DNA from: Moraxellaceae bacterium
GTDB taxonomy: Bacteria > Pseudomonadota > Gammaproteobacteria > Burkholderiales > Rhodocyclaceae
Length of the DNA stretch: 64,000 nucleotides
NCBI GenBank assembly: GCA_031119205.1
Contig: JAVHYF010000008.1
Location: 1 to 64,000, forward strand
Direction of reading: 5' to 3'
The notes under the pieces are model-generated. The model had not been told where the DNA came from and searched no databases. It was given only the letters and a program-made list of their open reading frames with translations. Position numbers and translations under genes: made by a program. Of the stretch, positions 51,393-61,805 are shown piece after piece; positions within the stretch are counted from its first letter, which is position 1; each line of letters begins with the position of its first letter.

Positions 51393-53909
51393 ATGATCCT
51401 CAACGACATCCGCCGCTTCTCCACCAGCGCCTATCCGGAAGAACTGCGCCAGTCCGCGTGGTCGGAGGTGCTGGCGCGGCTGCTGCTCGCCAACGAGCCG
51501 GCACCGCGTGGCCAGGCGGCGCTGAGCGGCCACGTGTCAGCCTGCAGCTCCGCCTTCGACTCGGTGTTCGCGCAGCTCGCCTCGTCGCCACAGGTACTGT
51601 TGCCGCTGGCCGATGGTGCCCACGACCATGCACGCAGCAAGCACGCCGGCACGGTCCTGGTGCTGGCACTGCAGGCCGGCCACGGCACGCTGACCGACAC
51701 CCAGCAGGCGGACGCCAGCCCGGTGAGCATCCATGCCGGCGACATCATGCTGCTGGACCCGGCGCAGGCCTGGCGCATCGAGCTGCACACCGACTTCCGC
51801 GCCATGCTGGTCAAGCTGGAGTCCGCCAGCTTCGTGCTGCGCCTGGTGCGCACCGGCGCGCAGGAGCTCAACCGTATCTCCACCCGCGTCGGCGTCGGCG
51901 CGGTGTGCCTCAGCCTCATCCAGTCGGTGGCCGACGAGCTGGCCTACATCGGCCGCGACGAACTGCCACCCATCGAGGCCACGCTGATCGAGCTACTGGT
52001 CACCTGCCTGTCGCACAAGAGCCAGGACGCGCAGGAACAGGCCGAGCCCGAGGACACCAACCCGGACACCACCTCGGTGCAGCTCGCCCACCTGCGCCGC
52101 GTGTGCCGCACGCTGGAGTCCCGACTCGGCGACGCCGAACTGCAGATCGACGAGATCGCACGGCTGGAGGGCCTGTCCACCCGGTACATCCAGAAGCTGT
52201 TCAAGGCGGGCGCCACCAGCTTCACCGAGTACCTCAAGTCGCGCCGCCTGGAGCGCTGCCGGCTGGACCTCGGCAACCCGGCGCTGGCGCACTTCAGCAT
52301 TTCCGAGCTGTGCTACCGCTGGGGCTTCAGCGATGCCGCCAACTTCAGCCGCGCCTTCTCGGCACGCTTCGGCCAGTCGCCCAAGGCTTATCGCGCCGCA
52401 CCGCCGAAGGACATCGAGGAACAATTGCGTCGCGGCCGCCCGGCGCAGACCAGCAGCACGACCGCCACGCCGGTGGACAGGTCGGCCCCTGCGCCCGACG
52501 ACACCCGCCGCCAGTTCCAGAACCTGCTGAGCGACCACGCCCGCTATGCCATCGCACTGGCGCTGTCGCCCAAGCGCGCCGCGCCGCCTTCACACGCCAC
52601 ACAGCATCCGGCCACCGAAGAACACCAGCCACCACCCGGCCACTACTACCTGCCGGTGTCGGCGAAGACGGTGCACTGGGGCTACTTCAGTCGCAGCATC
52701 AAACCTGTGCTGGCCGTGCATTCCGGCGACATCGTCACCATCGAGACGCTGACCCAGCACGCCACCGACGACTGCGAGCGCATGATCGCCGGCGACCCCG
52801 GCGCCGAGAGCGTGTTCCACTGGACCGCCGACAAGAAGGCGGTGGACCGGCGCGGTGCCGGGCCGATGGATGCCTCCATCTACGGTCGCGGTGCCGGCGA
52901 AGGCTTCGGCGTGCACATCTGCACCGGCCCGGTGTATGTGCAGGGCGCGGAGCCCGGCGACGTGCTGGAGGTGCGCATCCTCGACATCCAGCCACGACCC
53001 AGCCGCCACCCCGAACATGAAGGCCGGCTGTACGGCAGCAACGCCGCCGCGTGGTGGGGCTTCCAGTACAACGACCTGCTGACCGAGCCGAAGAAGCGCG
53101 AGGTCATCACCGTGTACGAGATCCACCACGGCCACGACCACCCGCACGCCAAGGCCGTCTACAACTACCGCTGGACGCCGCAGACCGACCCCTTCGGCAT
53201 CCGCCACGACACCATCGACTACCCCGGCGTGCCGGTGGACCACACCACCATCGCCAAGCAGTTCGGCGTGCTGGAAAAAGCCGTGGTGCCGGTGCGCCCG
53301 CACTTCGGCGTGCTGGCCGTGGCACCGCGCGAGAAAGGCATGGTGGACTCCATTCCGCCGAGCTACTTCGGCGGCAACCTCGACAACTGGCGTGCCACCA
53401 AGGGTGCACGCCTGTTCCTGCCGGTGGCGGTGGACGGCGCGCTGTTCTCGGTGGGCGACCCGCACGCCTCGCAAGGCGACGCCGAGGCCTGCGGCACCGC
53501 CATCGAATGCTCGCTCACCGGTGTGTTCCAGCTGGTGCTGCACAAGAAGGCCGCGCTCGCCGACAGCTTCCTGTCCGAGCTGGACTACCCCTTCCTCGAC
53601 ACGCCGGACGAGTGGGTGCTGCAAGGCCTCAGCTACCCCGACTACCTAGCCGAACTCGGCCCGCACGCACAGACGCAGGTGTACAAGAAGTCCTCGCTGG
53701 AAGCCGCCATGCGCGACGCCTTCCACAAGGCCCGCCACTTCCTGATGAAGGCCCACCAGTTGAGCGAGGACGAAGCCATCTCGCTCATCTCGGTGGCGGT
53801 GGACTTCGGCATCACCCAGGTGGTGGACGGCAACCTCGGCGTGCACGCGGTGATCCGCAAGGCGGTGTTCCCGGAACACAGCGGGGAGCTGACGCCGGGG
53901 GCGGGTTGA
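51393..53909 (+). CDS. AraC-type regulator fused to an acetamidase/formamidase
   Basis: 838 residues from the ATG at 51393 (a TTG at 51381 would add four). N-terminal part about 1-215 is the AraC-binding-like ligand region (LLDPAQAWRIELHTDFRAML). Residues about 230-335 are the AraC double HTH (IDEIARLEGLSTRYIQKLFK, ISELCYRWGFSDAANFSRAF). A linker follows, then a complete FmdA-like enzyme from about 415 (VHWGYFSRSIKPVLAVHSGD, DRRGAGPMDAS, RWTPQTDPFG). The frame is uninterrupted. It may be a trigger enzyme that senses amides by binding or hydrolysing them and regulates the exported paralogue upstream. Confidence 0.9.
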   Translation: MILNDIRRFSTSAYPEELRQSAWSEVLARLLLANEPAPRGQAALSGHVSACSSAFDSVFAQLASSPQVLLPLADGAHDHARSKHAGTVLVLALQAGHGTLTDTQQADASPVSIHAGDIMLLDPAQAWRIELHTDFRAMLVKLESASFVLRLVRTGAQELNRISTRVGVGAVCLSLIQSVADELAYIGRDELPPIEATLIELLVTCLSHKSQDAQEQAEPEDTNPDTTSVQLAHLRRVCRTLESRLGDAELQIDEIARLEGLSTRYIQKLFKAGATSFTEYLKSRRLERCRLDLGNPALAHFSISELCYRWGFSDAANFSRAFSARFGQSPKAYRAAPPKDIEEQLRRGRPAQTSSTTATPVDRSAPAPDDTRRQFQNLLSDHARYAIALALSPKRAAPPSHATQHPATEEHQPPPGHYYLPVSAKTVHWGYFSRSIKPVLAVHSGDIVTIETLTQHATDDCERMIAGDPGAESVFHWTADKKAVDRRGAGPMDASIYGRGAGEGFGVHICTGPVYVQGAEPGDVLEVRILDIQPRPSRHPEHEGRLYGSNAAAWWGFQYNDLLTEPKKREVITVYEIHHGHDHPHAKAVYNYRWTPQTDPFGIRHDTIDYPGVPVDHTTIAKQFGVLEKAVVPVRPHFGVLAVAPREKGMVDSIPPSYFGGNLDNWRATKGARLFLPVAVDGALFSVGDPHASQGDAEACGTAIECSLTGVFQLVLHKKAALADSFLSELDYPFLDTPDEWVLQGLSYPDYLAELGPHAQTQVYKKSSLEAAMRDAFHKARHFLMKAHQLSEDEAISLISVAVDFGITQVVDGNLGVHAVIRKAVFPEHSGELTPGAG

Positions 53910-53926
53910 GGCAGGACGACGGCCGT

Positions 53927-53951
53927 AATCGCTTCATCCGGTGAAGCGATT
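53927..53951 (+). terminator. 10-bp perfect hairpin after the AraC-formamidase gene
   Basis: AATCGCTTCA (53927-53936) pairs with TGAAGCGATT (53942-53951) around TCCGG, 17 bases after the stop codon. There is no T-run, so it may be a factor-assisted terminator or an RNA-stabilising element. Confidence 0.5.
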
Positions 53952-54037
53952 AGCGCTTGTAAACGCTTCACGGCTACCAGGAATCGCCGGCCAGCGAGTC
54001 CAGGCGTCCGGGAAAGGCGGACAGGCAAAGTCACTGG

Positions 54038-54057
54038 ATTCCCGCGTCCGCGGGAAT
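54038..54057. repeat. dRS3-like 20-base repeat
   Basis: ATTCCCGCGTCCGCGGGAAT fits the neisserial dRS3 form ATTCCC-N8-GGGAAT exactly, and here nine bases on each side are fully complementary. Such elements are scattered in many betaproteobacterial genomes and serve as integration sites for filamentous phages in Neisseria. Confidence 0.7.
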
Positions 54058-54252
54058 GACGGAGGAGGATGTGCGATGGTCATCCACCGATGCATCCATC
54101 CAACCTGCGCAGCCTCCGAAGAACCTCGCGGTTCCAGCGGAAGCGCACTGCCGTGGTACAAGTGACAGACGCCGCCAGGGGACAGCCTGCAAGCTTGCCT
54201 TCCTCCACCGGCGCCCTCATCTTCCCCATAGCACCAGCCACTCCGGACCACC

Positions 54253-56382
<2,130 letters not shown>

Positions 56383-56558
56383 TCAGCACTAGTAGATATT
56401 TGCCAGCACCTGTGGGACGGAACACAAGGACATGCAAGCAATACGATTCCATGCATAGATTTGGCAGTACGTGCCAAGCAGGAAAAGGTGTACGCAACGA
56501 GCAGAACGGCAAGGGCTACTCAGAAGCGTAATTCAGCCATACCAACCATTGCTCCCAA

Positions 56559-56825
56559 TCAGTCGCGACTCTTCCCGCCATACACTTCGCTTAGGGTGAA
56601 CAGCCACATGACAATCGCCAAAACGAACGAAGACGCCAGTACGGCCTTGAGCAGCGACATGAGATAAGGCGCCGCGATGAGTCGGCTGAGGTCTCCACCC
56701 TTTACAAGAACAACCACCGGACCAACAACAAGGTTGGCCGCAAAAGCCAGGGCAAGAAAGAAAACGAGGTAGAACAGCCAAAGTACGACAAGTGCCTTTA
56801 TGGCATCCAGGAACCGGGGCTCCAC
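56559..56825 (-). CDS. Small two-helix membrane protein
   Basis: 88 residues from a GTG at 56825 with AGAGG six bases upstream. Two strong hydrophobic segments (ALVVLWLFYLVFFLALAFAA, LKAVLASSFVLAIVMWLFTL). A short frame just upstream (ending TKGKR at the TAA next to this start) could be the tail of a lost gene, in which case this might be an immunity or partner protein. No family recognised. Confidence 0.5.
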   Translation of the reverse strand: MEPRFLDAIKALVVLWLFYLVFFLALAFAANLVVGPVVVLVKGGDLSRLIAAPYLMSLLKAVLASSFVLAIVMWLFTLSEVYGGKSRD

Positions 56826-56879
56826 GTTTACCTCTTTCCTTTGGTTAGTCCGTCAGCCAAGCGGGTCTTGCCTTTTTCC

Positions 56880-56935
56880 CCGCCACTCGCTCCCATCATC
56901 CACTGACCATATTGATAGCCAACCCAAGCGCCATC
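56880..56935 (-). pseudogene. Copy of the VapC-like toxin gene 3' end
   Basis: TCATCCACTGACCA-T-ATTGATAGCCAA and the bases after it (56898-56933) match 58158-58193, the 3' end of the vapC-like gene, at 33 of 36 positions, and similarity continues outward. In the toxin frame it reads GLAINMVSG-stop against GLAINVVSG-stop. An alternative frame reads AWVGYQYGQWMMGAS and could be a toxin C-terminus; the two readings cannot be separated here. Confidence 0.5.
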
Positions 56936-56944
56936 ACGTCCCTT

Positions 56945-57395
56945 AAAAGACAAGACCTGACCCCAAAACCTTGCACCTCAGCGAGATAGGTGCCTCCTGC
57001 ACGAGAATGGCCTTGAAGCGCCCTTGGAACAGATGCCCGACCTTGCTGCGATTGTGGCGCTGGGTGTAGACCCCATTCACATGCCGCATCAGCCACGACA
57101 GATGCCCTAGCGGGTGTGCAGCACGAAGTGATAGTGATTGTCCGATCAGACACCAGGCGAGCAGACAGGCATCGAAGCGGCGCATTGCATCTCCCACGAT
57201 TTCCATCAAGGCCTCACGGTCCGCATAGCCTTCGAAGATCGGCTCCCGCCGATCCCAGCGCGAGGTCACGCGGTACAGCGCACCGGGGAATTCGAGACGG
57301 AGGGGGCGGGACATAAGGCGCTTCGCACGCGAAGCCAGCGGCAGTAGAGATGAAAGGAAGATTGATGGGGAGGGGAAAAGGCAAGACCTAACCCC
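56945..57395 (-). mobile_element. RAYT-type element remnant flanked by 20-base direct repeats
   Basis: AAAAGACAAGACCTGACCCC (56945-56964) and AAAAGGCAAGACCTAACCCC (57376-57395) are direct repeats differing at two positions. They bracket a decayed REP-associated tyrosine transposase. The element probably moved as a unit before decay. Confidence 0.55.
56980..57314 (-). pseudogene. Decayed REP-associated tyrosine transposase
   Basis: Starts MSRPLRLEFPGALYRVTSRW at 57314 and keeps LSWLMRHVNGVYTQRHNRSK and GHLFQGRFKAILV. The catalytic HUH motif is lost: the frame reads CLIGQSLSLRAAHPLG, whereas one base less gives NHYHFVLHTR, so an insertion shifted the frame and a second change restored it. Another shift near 57000 hides a TYLAEV segment, after which the gene is truncated. 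It cannot encode an active transposase. Confidence 0.75.
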
Positions 57396-57473
57396 TAAGC
57401 CCCCTACTAAGCCCTATAAGCATGGGGACCCGAAGCCCGACCCCCGAGGCCTCGGCATCTTCATCTACAAGCC

Positions 57474-58079
57474 TTATAGCCGAACATTCTGATATTCCGC
57501 CAACGGAATAAATCTCAGCCCTTCAAATCCTGCATCTAGAATTGACTGGCAAATATCATTGCGAAAGCAAACCAAAGCCAACTCATCAAGCACAAATGCA
57601 GGGCTGCCAAAAATCCTCGAACCGTCGAGCACCAGTTTTTCTACGCGATTTATCCCGCCACCTTCGTGCGGCAAGTATTCGGCAAAGACACTTCTTCCCA
57701 AATCCATTGCCGCGCAGCGGTCAAGAAAATGCACGATGTAAAACTGCCTATCATGATACGGCCTGCCTCTGTGCATCCCCTGTATTGGTAAGAACTCCGC
57801 ATGAATCTTTGTCCTTAAAAACTCCACGAGATCTGCTGACACGGCATCAATCAATCCAGAGGACAAGTAATCGAACTTTAGTTTTTTCAACTCCGCATAT
57901 TCGACCACTAATGGCTCCAAGCAACCAGCCACCGGAAGGCTTCTCACCAAATGAAAATTATTCCTTCTTCTCCAAGCCTGGTCGACCAACAACATGGCGT
58001 CACTCTGCCAATCATCTTTAAATGCCAACTTCGCATATTCCAGAGTTATTTCATTGTCGATTTCGTCGCCCCTCTTCAT
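57474..58079 (-). CDS. Imm11-family (DUF1629-like) orphan immunity protein candidate
   Basis: 201 residues in markedly lower-GC DNA than its neighbours. The C-terminal half (FGSPAFVLDELALVCFRNDI, ILDAGFEGLRFIPLAEYQN) resembles imm11-family immunity proteins of polymorphic toxin systems. No toxin gene is present alongside, so it looks like an orphan acquired by transfer. It sits between the RAYT remnant and the VapBC-like pair. The family call rests on pattern recognition only. Confidence 0.55.
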   Translation of the reverse strand: MKRGDEIDNEITLEYAKLAFKDDWQSDAMLLVDQAWRRRNNFHLVRSLPVAGCLEPLVVEYAELKKLKFDYLSSGLIDAVSADLVEFLRTKIHAEFLPIQGMHRGRPYHDRQFYIVHFLDRCAAMDLGRSVFAEYLPHEGGGINRVEKLVLDGSRIFGSPAFVLDELALVCFRNDICQSILDAGFEGLRFIPLAEYQNVRL

Positions 58080-58155
58080 CTAAGCTCCCCCGCATCTTCC
58101 GTACCTGCTTCCTAATGTGGTCAGGTTTTTTCTGCCCCGCCGTTCGCTCACATCC

Positions 58156-58554
58156 TCATCCACTGACCACATTGATAGCCAAGCCATGCGCAGCCTGCGC
58201 CAGCCGTTCGTCATTGGTCCAAAGCGCTTCGCACCCATGGTGCTGAGCTGCAGCCAGGTGCAAAGCGTCCGGCGTCTTCAGGCCAAAGCGTGCGCGCAGT
58301 TGTGCGCCCTGGATGAACACCGCTTCCGATATCGGTAACTGCACGAAGTGCTGCAGGCCTTCTTCGTAGTAGCGCTGCAGCACCAGGTTTCCCTGCTTCA
58401 TCGGCGCGACCAGGCATTCGAATTTCACCAGCGGCGAGATCGCCAGTCGGTCGGGTGACACGCTACCCAGAACTTCGCGCGTACGCGCGCCGAAAACCGC
58501 ATCGTCCTCGAAGGCGTAGATCACCAGGCAGGTATCGACGTAGATCAGTCCCAC
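58156..58554 (-). CDS. PIN-domain VapC-like ribonuclease toxin
   Basis: 132 residues from a GTG. PIN acidic residues are visible: D7 in YVDTCLVIYAF, Glu in KFECLVAPM, and two Asp residues in KTPDALHLAAA and TNDERLAQAA. It would cleave RNA, often tRNA, when free of its antitoxin. The start overlaps the antitoxin gene by 10 bases, the usual arrangement. Its 3' end has a partial copy at 56880-56935. Confidence 0.88.
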   Translation of the reverse strand: MGLIYVDTCLVIYAFEDDAVFGARTREVLGSVSPDRLAISPLVKFECLVAPMKQGNLVLQRYYEEGLQHFVQLPISEAVFIQGAQLRARFGLKTPDALHLAAAQHHGCEALWTNDERLAQAAHGLAINVVSG

Positions 58555-58808
58555 CCGGCACGCTCCTCGTTCAGGGCGGCCTCGATGGCTTCGTGACTGC
58601 GGCGTGCATGGGCAGGCAAGGGGTGCTGGTTCAGCCAGTGAAGGATGCCCGTGCCAGTGGCGGTGTTCAGCGCCGTCTTGCTCGCACGCGCCGCCACCAG
58701 GCGCGCGACGGGCACCCCACGATTAGCGATGATGACTTCCTCACCCGCCTGTGCCGACTTCACCAATTGGGAAAGGCGATTTTTGGCATCCAGAATGTTG
58801 ACCTGCAT
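58545..58808 (-). CDS. Phd/YefM-family antitoxin
   Basis: 87 residues from the ATG at 58808 with GGAGG upstream; a reading to 58847 is longer than the family. MQVNILDAKNRLSQLVKSAQ and GEEVIIANRGVPVARLV are the Phd/YefM fold and dimer motif. The C-terminal tail (HEAIEAALNEERAGWD) would block the toxin. It probably represses its own promoter with the toxin. Confidence 0.88.
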   Translation of the reverse strand: MQVNILDAKNRLSQLVKSAQAGEEVIIANRGVPVARLVAARASKTALNTATGTGILHWLNQHPLPAHARRSHEAIEAALNEERAGWD

Positions 58809-58915
58809 GTCGGCCTCCGCGACAAAGTTCCGCCTCAAGGCTAGCACACCTGGCCAACTTGGCCAACAAAGCCAGATTTATTGCGTTGTCCCTTGGAAGC
58901 AAGCTCACTGATGAA

Positions 58916-59875
58916 ATGAGTGCAGACCGCCAACCCTCCCACATCGCTGCCCTCGAAGCCGGCGGCACCAAGTGCATCTGCGCGGTGGGGCGCACACCGG
59001 ACGAACTGCGCCTGCTGGCCAACCGCCTGGAAGTGCCCAGCGATAGCGGGCCGCAGCAGGTGCTGGCGCGCATCACGGCGTGGCTGTCCACGCAGCATGC
59101 ACGCGAGCCGCTGCAGGCCATCGGCATTGCGTCCTTCGGGCCGCTGGACCTGGACCCGGCTTCGCCCAGTTACGGCTCCATCACGTCCACGCCCAAGCCG
59201 GGCTGGCGCAATACGGACTGGCTGGGGGAGTTTGCGCGGACCTTGCCGGGGGTGCCGGTGGCGATCGACACCGACGTGAATGGCGCGGCGCTGGGTGAGT
59301 GGCAGTGGGGTGCGGCGCAGGGGCTGGATGACTTCGTGTACCTGACGATGGGCACCGGCATCGGTGGCGGTGCGATGGTAGGCGGGCGGCTGGTGCATGG
59401 CTTGCTGCATCCGGAGATGGGCCACATGCGGGTGCCGCGCATCGCGGGCGACGACTTCGCGGGCGTGTGTCCCTTCCATGGCGATTGCTGGGAGGGGCTG
59501 TGTTCTGGCCCGGCGCTGCAGGCGCGCACGGGGACGGCGGCGCACGGCATCGCGGCGGACGATCCGGCCTGGGGTTACCTGCTGCGTTACACGGCGCATG
59601 CCATCGGCAACATCGTATGCACGCTGTCGCCACGGCGGATCATTCTCGGTGGCAGTGTGCGCAAGGCGGGCGCGCTGGGTGAGGCGGCGTACTTCGCGGG
59701 GCTGCGGCGCGAACTGCAGCGCAGCCTGAACGGCTACGTGACGTCGGCGGCGCTGCGCGGCAACGACGAAGGCGGTGGCATCGACGATTACATCGTGCCG
59801 CCGGCGCTGGGTGACGAGGCCGGCGTGTGTGGCGCAATGGCGCTGGCGCAGCGGCGGGTGGCGCTGCAACCATGA
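58916..59875 (+). CDS. ROK-family fructokinase
   Basis: 319 residues from the ATG at 58916 (MSADRQPSHI). ATP-binding motif ALEAGGTKCICA, catalytic Asp region VAIDTDVNGAALGE, LTMGTGIGGG, and the ROK zinc site in HPEMGHM...CPFHGDCWEGLCSG, followed by GIDDYIVPPALGDEAGV. It phosphorylates fructose to fructose-6-phosphate. It stands alone between the VapBC-like pair and a convergent chemoreceptor gene. Confidence 0.92.
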   Translation: MSADRQPSHIAALEAGGTKCICAVGRTPDELRLLANRLEVPSDSGPQQVLARITAWLSTQHAREPLQAIGIASFGPLDLDPASPSYGSITSTPKPGWRNTDWLGEFARTLPGVPVAIDTDVNGAALGEWQWGAAQGLDDFVYLTMGTGIGGGAMVGGRLVHGLLHPEMGHMRVPRIAGDDFAGVCPFHGDCWEGLCSGPALQARTGTAAHGIAADDPAWGYLLRYTAHAIGNIVCTLSPRRIILGGSVRKAGALGEAAYFAGLRRELQRSLNGYVTSAALRGNDEGGGIDDYIVPPALGDEAGVCGAMALAQRRVALQP

Positions 59876-59970
59876 GGCGTTGAATCGTCGGAGGTTGGAC
59901 CGGCCCGTCTGCAACGCGCGGCATGCAAGGAAAACGGCAGCGCGCGAAGAAAGGCAGCCCGGAAAATGCA

Positions 59971-59999
59971 AAGGCCGCGCAAGCTGATTGCGCGGCCTT
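59971..59999. terminator. Bidirectional terminator hairpin
   Basis: AAGGCCGCGCAA (59971-59982) and TTGCGCGGCCTT (59988-59999) form a perfect 12-bp stem with loop GCTGA. It lies between the convergent fructokinase and chemoreceptor genes, where a two-way terminator is expected. Confidence 0.85.
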
Positions 60000-60047
60000 C
60001 GTCATCACGGGAACAGCCTCGCATGTGACACGCGAGGCCGGGAACGC

Positions 60048-61364
60048 TCAGGTCGACAGCTGGTTGGCAAACTGCCCCACCGCATCCACCACGCGTTGCG
60101 CGCCGTCCTGGATCTCGACGATCTTGGCGCTGGCCTGGCGGGACAGGTCAAGGCTGCGTTCGGTCTGTTGCTTGCCGCGGTCGATGGTGGCGACGGCGTC
60201 GCCGGCGAGTTGCTGGTTCTTCAGCACGACCTGGGTGATTTCCTCGGTGGCCTGGCTGGTGCGGGCGGCGAGCTGGCGCACTTCGTCGGCTACCACGGCG
60301 AAGCCGCGGCCCTGCTCGCCGGCACGGGCGGCCTCGATGGCGGCGTTGAGTGCCAGCAGGTTGGTCTGGTCGGCGATGCCACGGATGGCGCTGACGATGG
60401 ACCCGATGGCCTGCGATTGCTGGTCCAGCGCCTGGATGCCCTGCACCGCTTCCTGCATGTGGCGGGCCAGTTCGTGCATGACGTCCACCGTCTGCTGCAA
60501 CACGGCGGCGCCCTGCTTGGCGCTGGCGTCGGTGGAGCGCGAGGTGTCGTAGGCGATGCTGGCGGCGGTGGCGACGGCGGCTTCGCGTTCCACCTGCTCG
60601 GTAATCACCGTGGCGAACTTGACCACTTTGTACAGGCGGTCGTGCGCGTCGATGATGGGGTTGTAGGAGGCCTCCAGCCACACCACCTTGCCGTGGCTGT
60701 CCACGCGCTTGAAGCGGTCGCTCACGAACTCGCCGCGCCGCAGCTTGGCCCAGAAGGCTTCGTAGCGCGGCGAGTTGTATTCCTCCGGCTCGCAGAACAG
60801 GCGGTGATGCTTCCCCTGGATCTGCGCCAGCGTGTAGCCCATGCCTTCGAGGAAGCGGTCGTTGGCGGTCAGCACCTCGCCCTGCAGGTTGAACTCGATG
60901 ACGGCCATGGAGCGCTGCAGCGCCAGGATGAGGTTCTCGTGCTCGCGCGAGTTCTCGATGGTGCGGGTGAGGTCGCTGGCGTACAGCGAGAAGCGCACCA
61001 GCTTGCCAGCGCCGTCCAGCACCGGTTGCAGGATGCTGCGCAGCCAGGCTTCCTCGCCGTTGGCACGCAGCAGCCGGATGACGCCCGCGAAGTGCTCGCG
61101 CCGTTCCAGCGCGTGCTTCACGCGCTGGTGGAAGTCGGAGCCACGCACATGCTCGGGAATGAGATCGAGCAGGGGGCGGCCGATCAGGGCGTCGCCACGG
61201 TGGAGCATCTCCTTCTCGAAGTTGCTGTTCGCGCTCTCGAAACGGCCCTGGGTGTCGAGCTCGATGAAGATCATTTCCTCGTCGAGGCTGGCGCGCACCT
61301 GTTCGACGGAGGACAGCTGTTCGCGCAGGTCGGCGATCTCGTTCTTCAAGCGGGTGTTGAACAT
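60048..61364 (-). CDS. Soluble PAS-PAS methyl-accepting chemotaxis protein
   Basis: 438 residues. An N-terminal coil ([20 protein letters not shown]) leads to two PAS domains (about 25-140 and 145-260; [38 protein letters not shown]) and a short MCP signalling domain with the hairpin tip [20 protein letters not shown]. No membrane segment and no HAMP domain. The layout is like Aer-type or BdlA-like cytoplasmic receptors, which sense redox or light cofactors. No che genes are nearby. Confidence 0.9.
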   Translation of the reverse strand: MFNTRLKNEIADLREQLSSVEQVRASLDEEMIFIELDTQGRFESANSNFEKEMLHRGDALIGRPLLDLIPEHVRGSDFHQRVKHALERREHFAGVIRLLRANGEEAWLRSILQPVLDGAGKLVRFSLYASDLTRTIENSREHENLILALQRSMAVIEFNLQGEVLTANDRFLEGMGYTLAQIQGKHHRLFCEPEEYNSPRYEAFWAKLRRGEFVSDRFKRVDSHGKVVWLEASYNPIIDAHDRLYKVVKFATVITEQVEREAAVATAASIAYDTSRSTDASAKQGAAVLQQTVDVMHELARHMQEAVQGIQALDQQSQAIGSIVSAIRGIADQTNLLALNAAIEAARAGEQGRGFAVVADEVRQLAARTSQATEEITQVVLKNQQLAGDAVATIDRGKQQTERSLDLSRQASAKIVEIQDGAQRVVDAVGQFANQLST

Positions 61365-61805
61365 GGCGTCAGCATCTCGGCGAGGTGGGTCAGCTATTCA
61401 CGGCATGGCCGGAAGCGGGCTTGACCCCGGCATCCGTGAGATTCCGTTTCACGGAACAAGCCGATGTGCCCCTGGCTGCCGGGCGGGTCAGGTGGAACCC
61501 TGAGGAAAATCCGGGTCAGGCACATCGTCGAAGCGGTGCCATCACTGCCGGTGATGAAATATCGGACCGAGTCGCGGGCGTCCGGGCACGTCATGCCGGC
61601 AAGCACGGAGGACTCGGCAACGCCGCGAATCGCCCCCGGGGCGCCGGGCCGCAGGCCCCCGCCAGCGCGTGGCTGCGGTTCGCCACGCAGCCGGAGACAC
61701 CGGTCCCGCAACGCACGACGCGGCGTTGTCCTACACGGCAGGCCACAGCCGTCAGGCAGACTCGACCGCCGACCGCTGTTGTTTTCCCATACTAAAAACT
61801 ACGCC
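61365..61805. other. Intergenic region upstream of the phytochrome gene
   Basis: No gene seen in 441 bases. Small inverted repeats occur: TTCCGT (61442-61447) with ACGGAA (61451-61456), and CATCAC (61540-61545) with GTGATG (61551-61556). Their role is unknown; the divergent chemoreceptor and phytochrome genes both need promoters here. Confidence 0.45.

Larger units (their letters stand above)
53910..54252. other. Intergenic region with two palindromes
   Basis: 343 bases without a credible gene. It contains the 10-bp hairpin at 53927-53951 and the dRS3-like repeat at 54038-54057, both listed separately. A further TAAACGCTTCACGG half-copy follows the hairpin. Confidence 0.5.
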
